A stretch of DNA of 64,000 nt from Acinetobacter sp. WCHAc010034 (GTDB taxonomy: Bacteria; Pseudomonadota; Gammaproteobacteria; Pseudomonadales; Moraxellaceae), in contig NZ_CP032279.1 in assembly GCF_001696615.3 (NCBI RefSeq), positions 2,418,001 through 2,482,000 of the forward strand. Reading direction: 5' to 3'. Positions 63,952 through 64,000 of this stretch are shown one piece after another (the first letter of the stretch is position 1; each line of letters opens with the position of its first letter). The notes under the pieces were generated by a model. That model saw only the letters and a program-made list of their open reading frames with translations. It did not search any database and was not told the origin of the DNA. The position numbers and the translations under genes were made by a program.

Positions 63952-64000
63952 CTACTGTTCATACTTGCTTAAAATCTGCCGGGCGGCCTGCTTCACCTGC
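63952..64000 (-). CDS. Partial gene at the window edge
   Basis: The minus-strand frame read from the window end gives ...QVKQAARQILSKYEQ and a TAG at 63952-63954, followed by a hairpin. It looks like the extreme C-terminus of a protein-coding gene, but 15 residues are too few to name it. Confidence 0.4.
   Translation of the reverse strand, partial: QVKQAARQILSKYEQ

Overview
The window looks like chromosomal DNA of an Acinetobacter (Moraxellaceae, Gammaproteobacteria). The reasons are the MetX-MetW pair, the type-2 LeuA, the PiuA-PiuC iron module, the three-gene pntAA-pntAB-pntB transhydrogenase, SoxR next to an MFS pump, tandem DUF2789 genes and the coding style. Species cannot be fixed from the sequence; GC looks fairly high for the genus. 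No rRNA, tRNA, CRISPR array, prophage or complete insertion sequence was seen.

Layout. 1-5.2 kb: end of malate dehydrogenase, two DUF2789 genes, rdgB, a gene interrupted by a stop codon, then metX-metW-sel1 (minus strand). 5.1-9 kb: leuA, then an FMN-dependent hydroxy-acid oxidase behind piuC. 9-16.9 kb: three consecutive TonB-dependent receptors, each with a Fur-box-like site upstream, the first forming an iron module with piuC. 17-20.6 kb: tig-clpP-clpX (chaperone and protease core). 20.6-28.5 kb: a lipoprotein, a DUF2059 protein, class I fumarase, an AraC regulator divergent from an EamA transporter, a small exported protein and the potassium transporter Kup. 28.7-34.3 kb: ackA-pta (acetate/acetyl-phosphate), a small membrane protein and proA. 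34.6-42.8 kb: an alpha/beta hydrolase, a methyltransferase, nagZ, the protease prc and an MHYT-GGDEF-EAL signalling protein. 43-49.9 kb: prfC, two related lipoproteins coupled to a TatD-family gene, fabI and an MTHFR-like protein with a cysteine-rich C-terminal domain. 50-55.7 kb: small exported and membrane proteins, an orphan HEPN-like protein, and a soxR locus divergent from a RidA-like/MFS operon with a clear SoxR-type promoter. 56.6-64 kb: pntAA-pntAB-pntB, a DUF3303 protein, rsfS, and a crotonase/GlxR-like/Hyi-like operon.

The most unusual signal is non-coding. A family of short intergenic elements (about 100-320 bp) recurs at 25.7, 50.6, 51.2, 59.6 and 60.7 kb, with a probable solo end after fabI at 48.3 kb. 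Full copies begin AATGCCAGTCAGTTAAG and end CTTAACTGATCAGCATT, which are imperfect inverted repeats. The left end is itself a terminator-like hairpin with a T tract. Two copies (51.2 and 59.6 kb) appear to sit inside the loop of an older terminator hairpin, splitting its arms and duplicating about 11-12 bp of the loop. This suggests a non-autonomous mobile element family that targets, and then replaces, transcription terminators.
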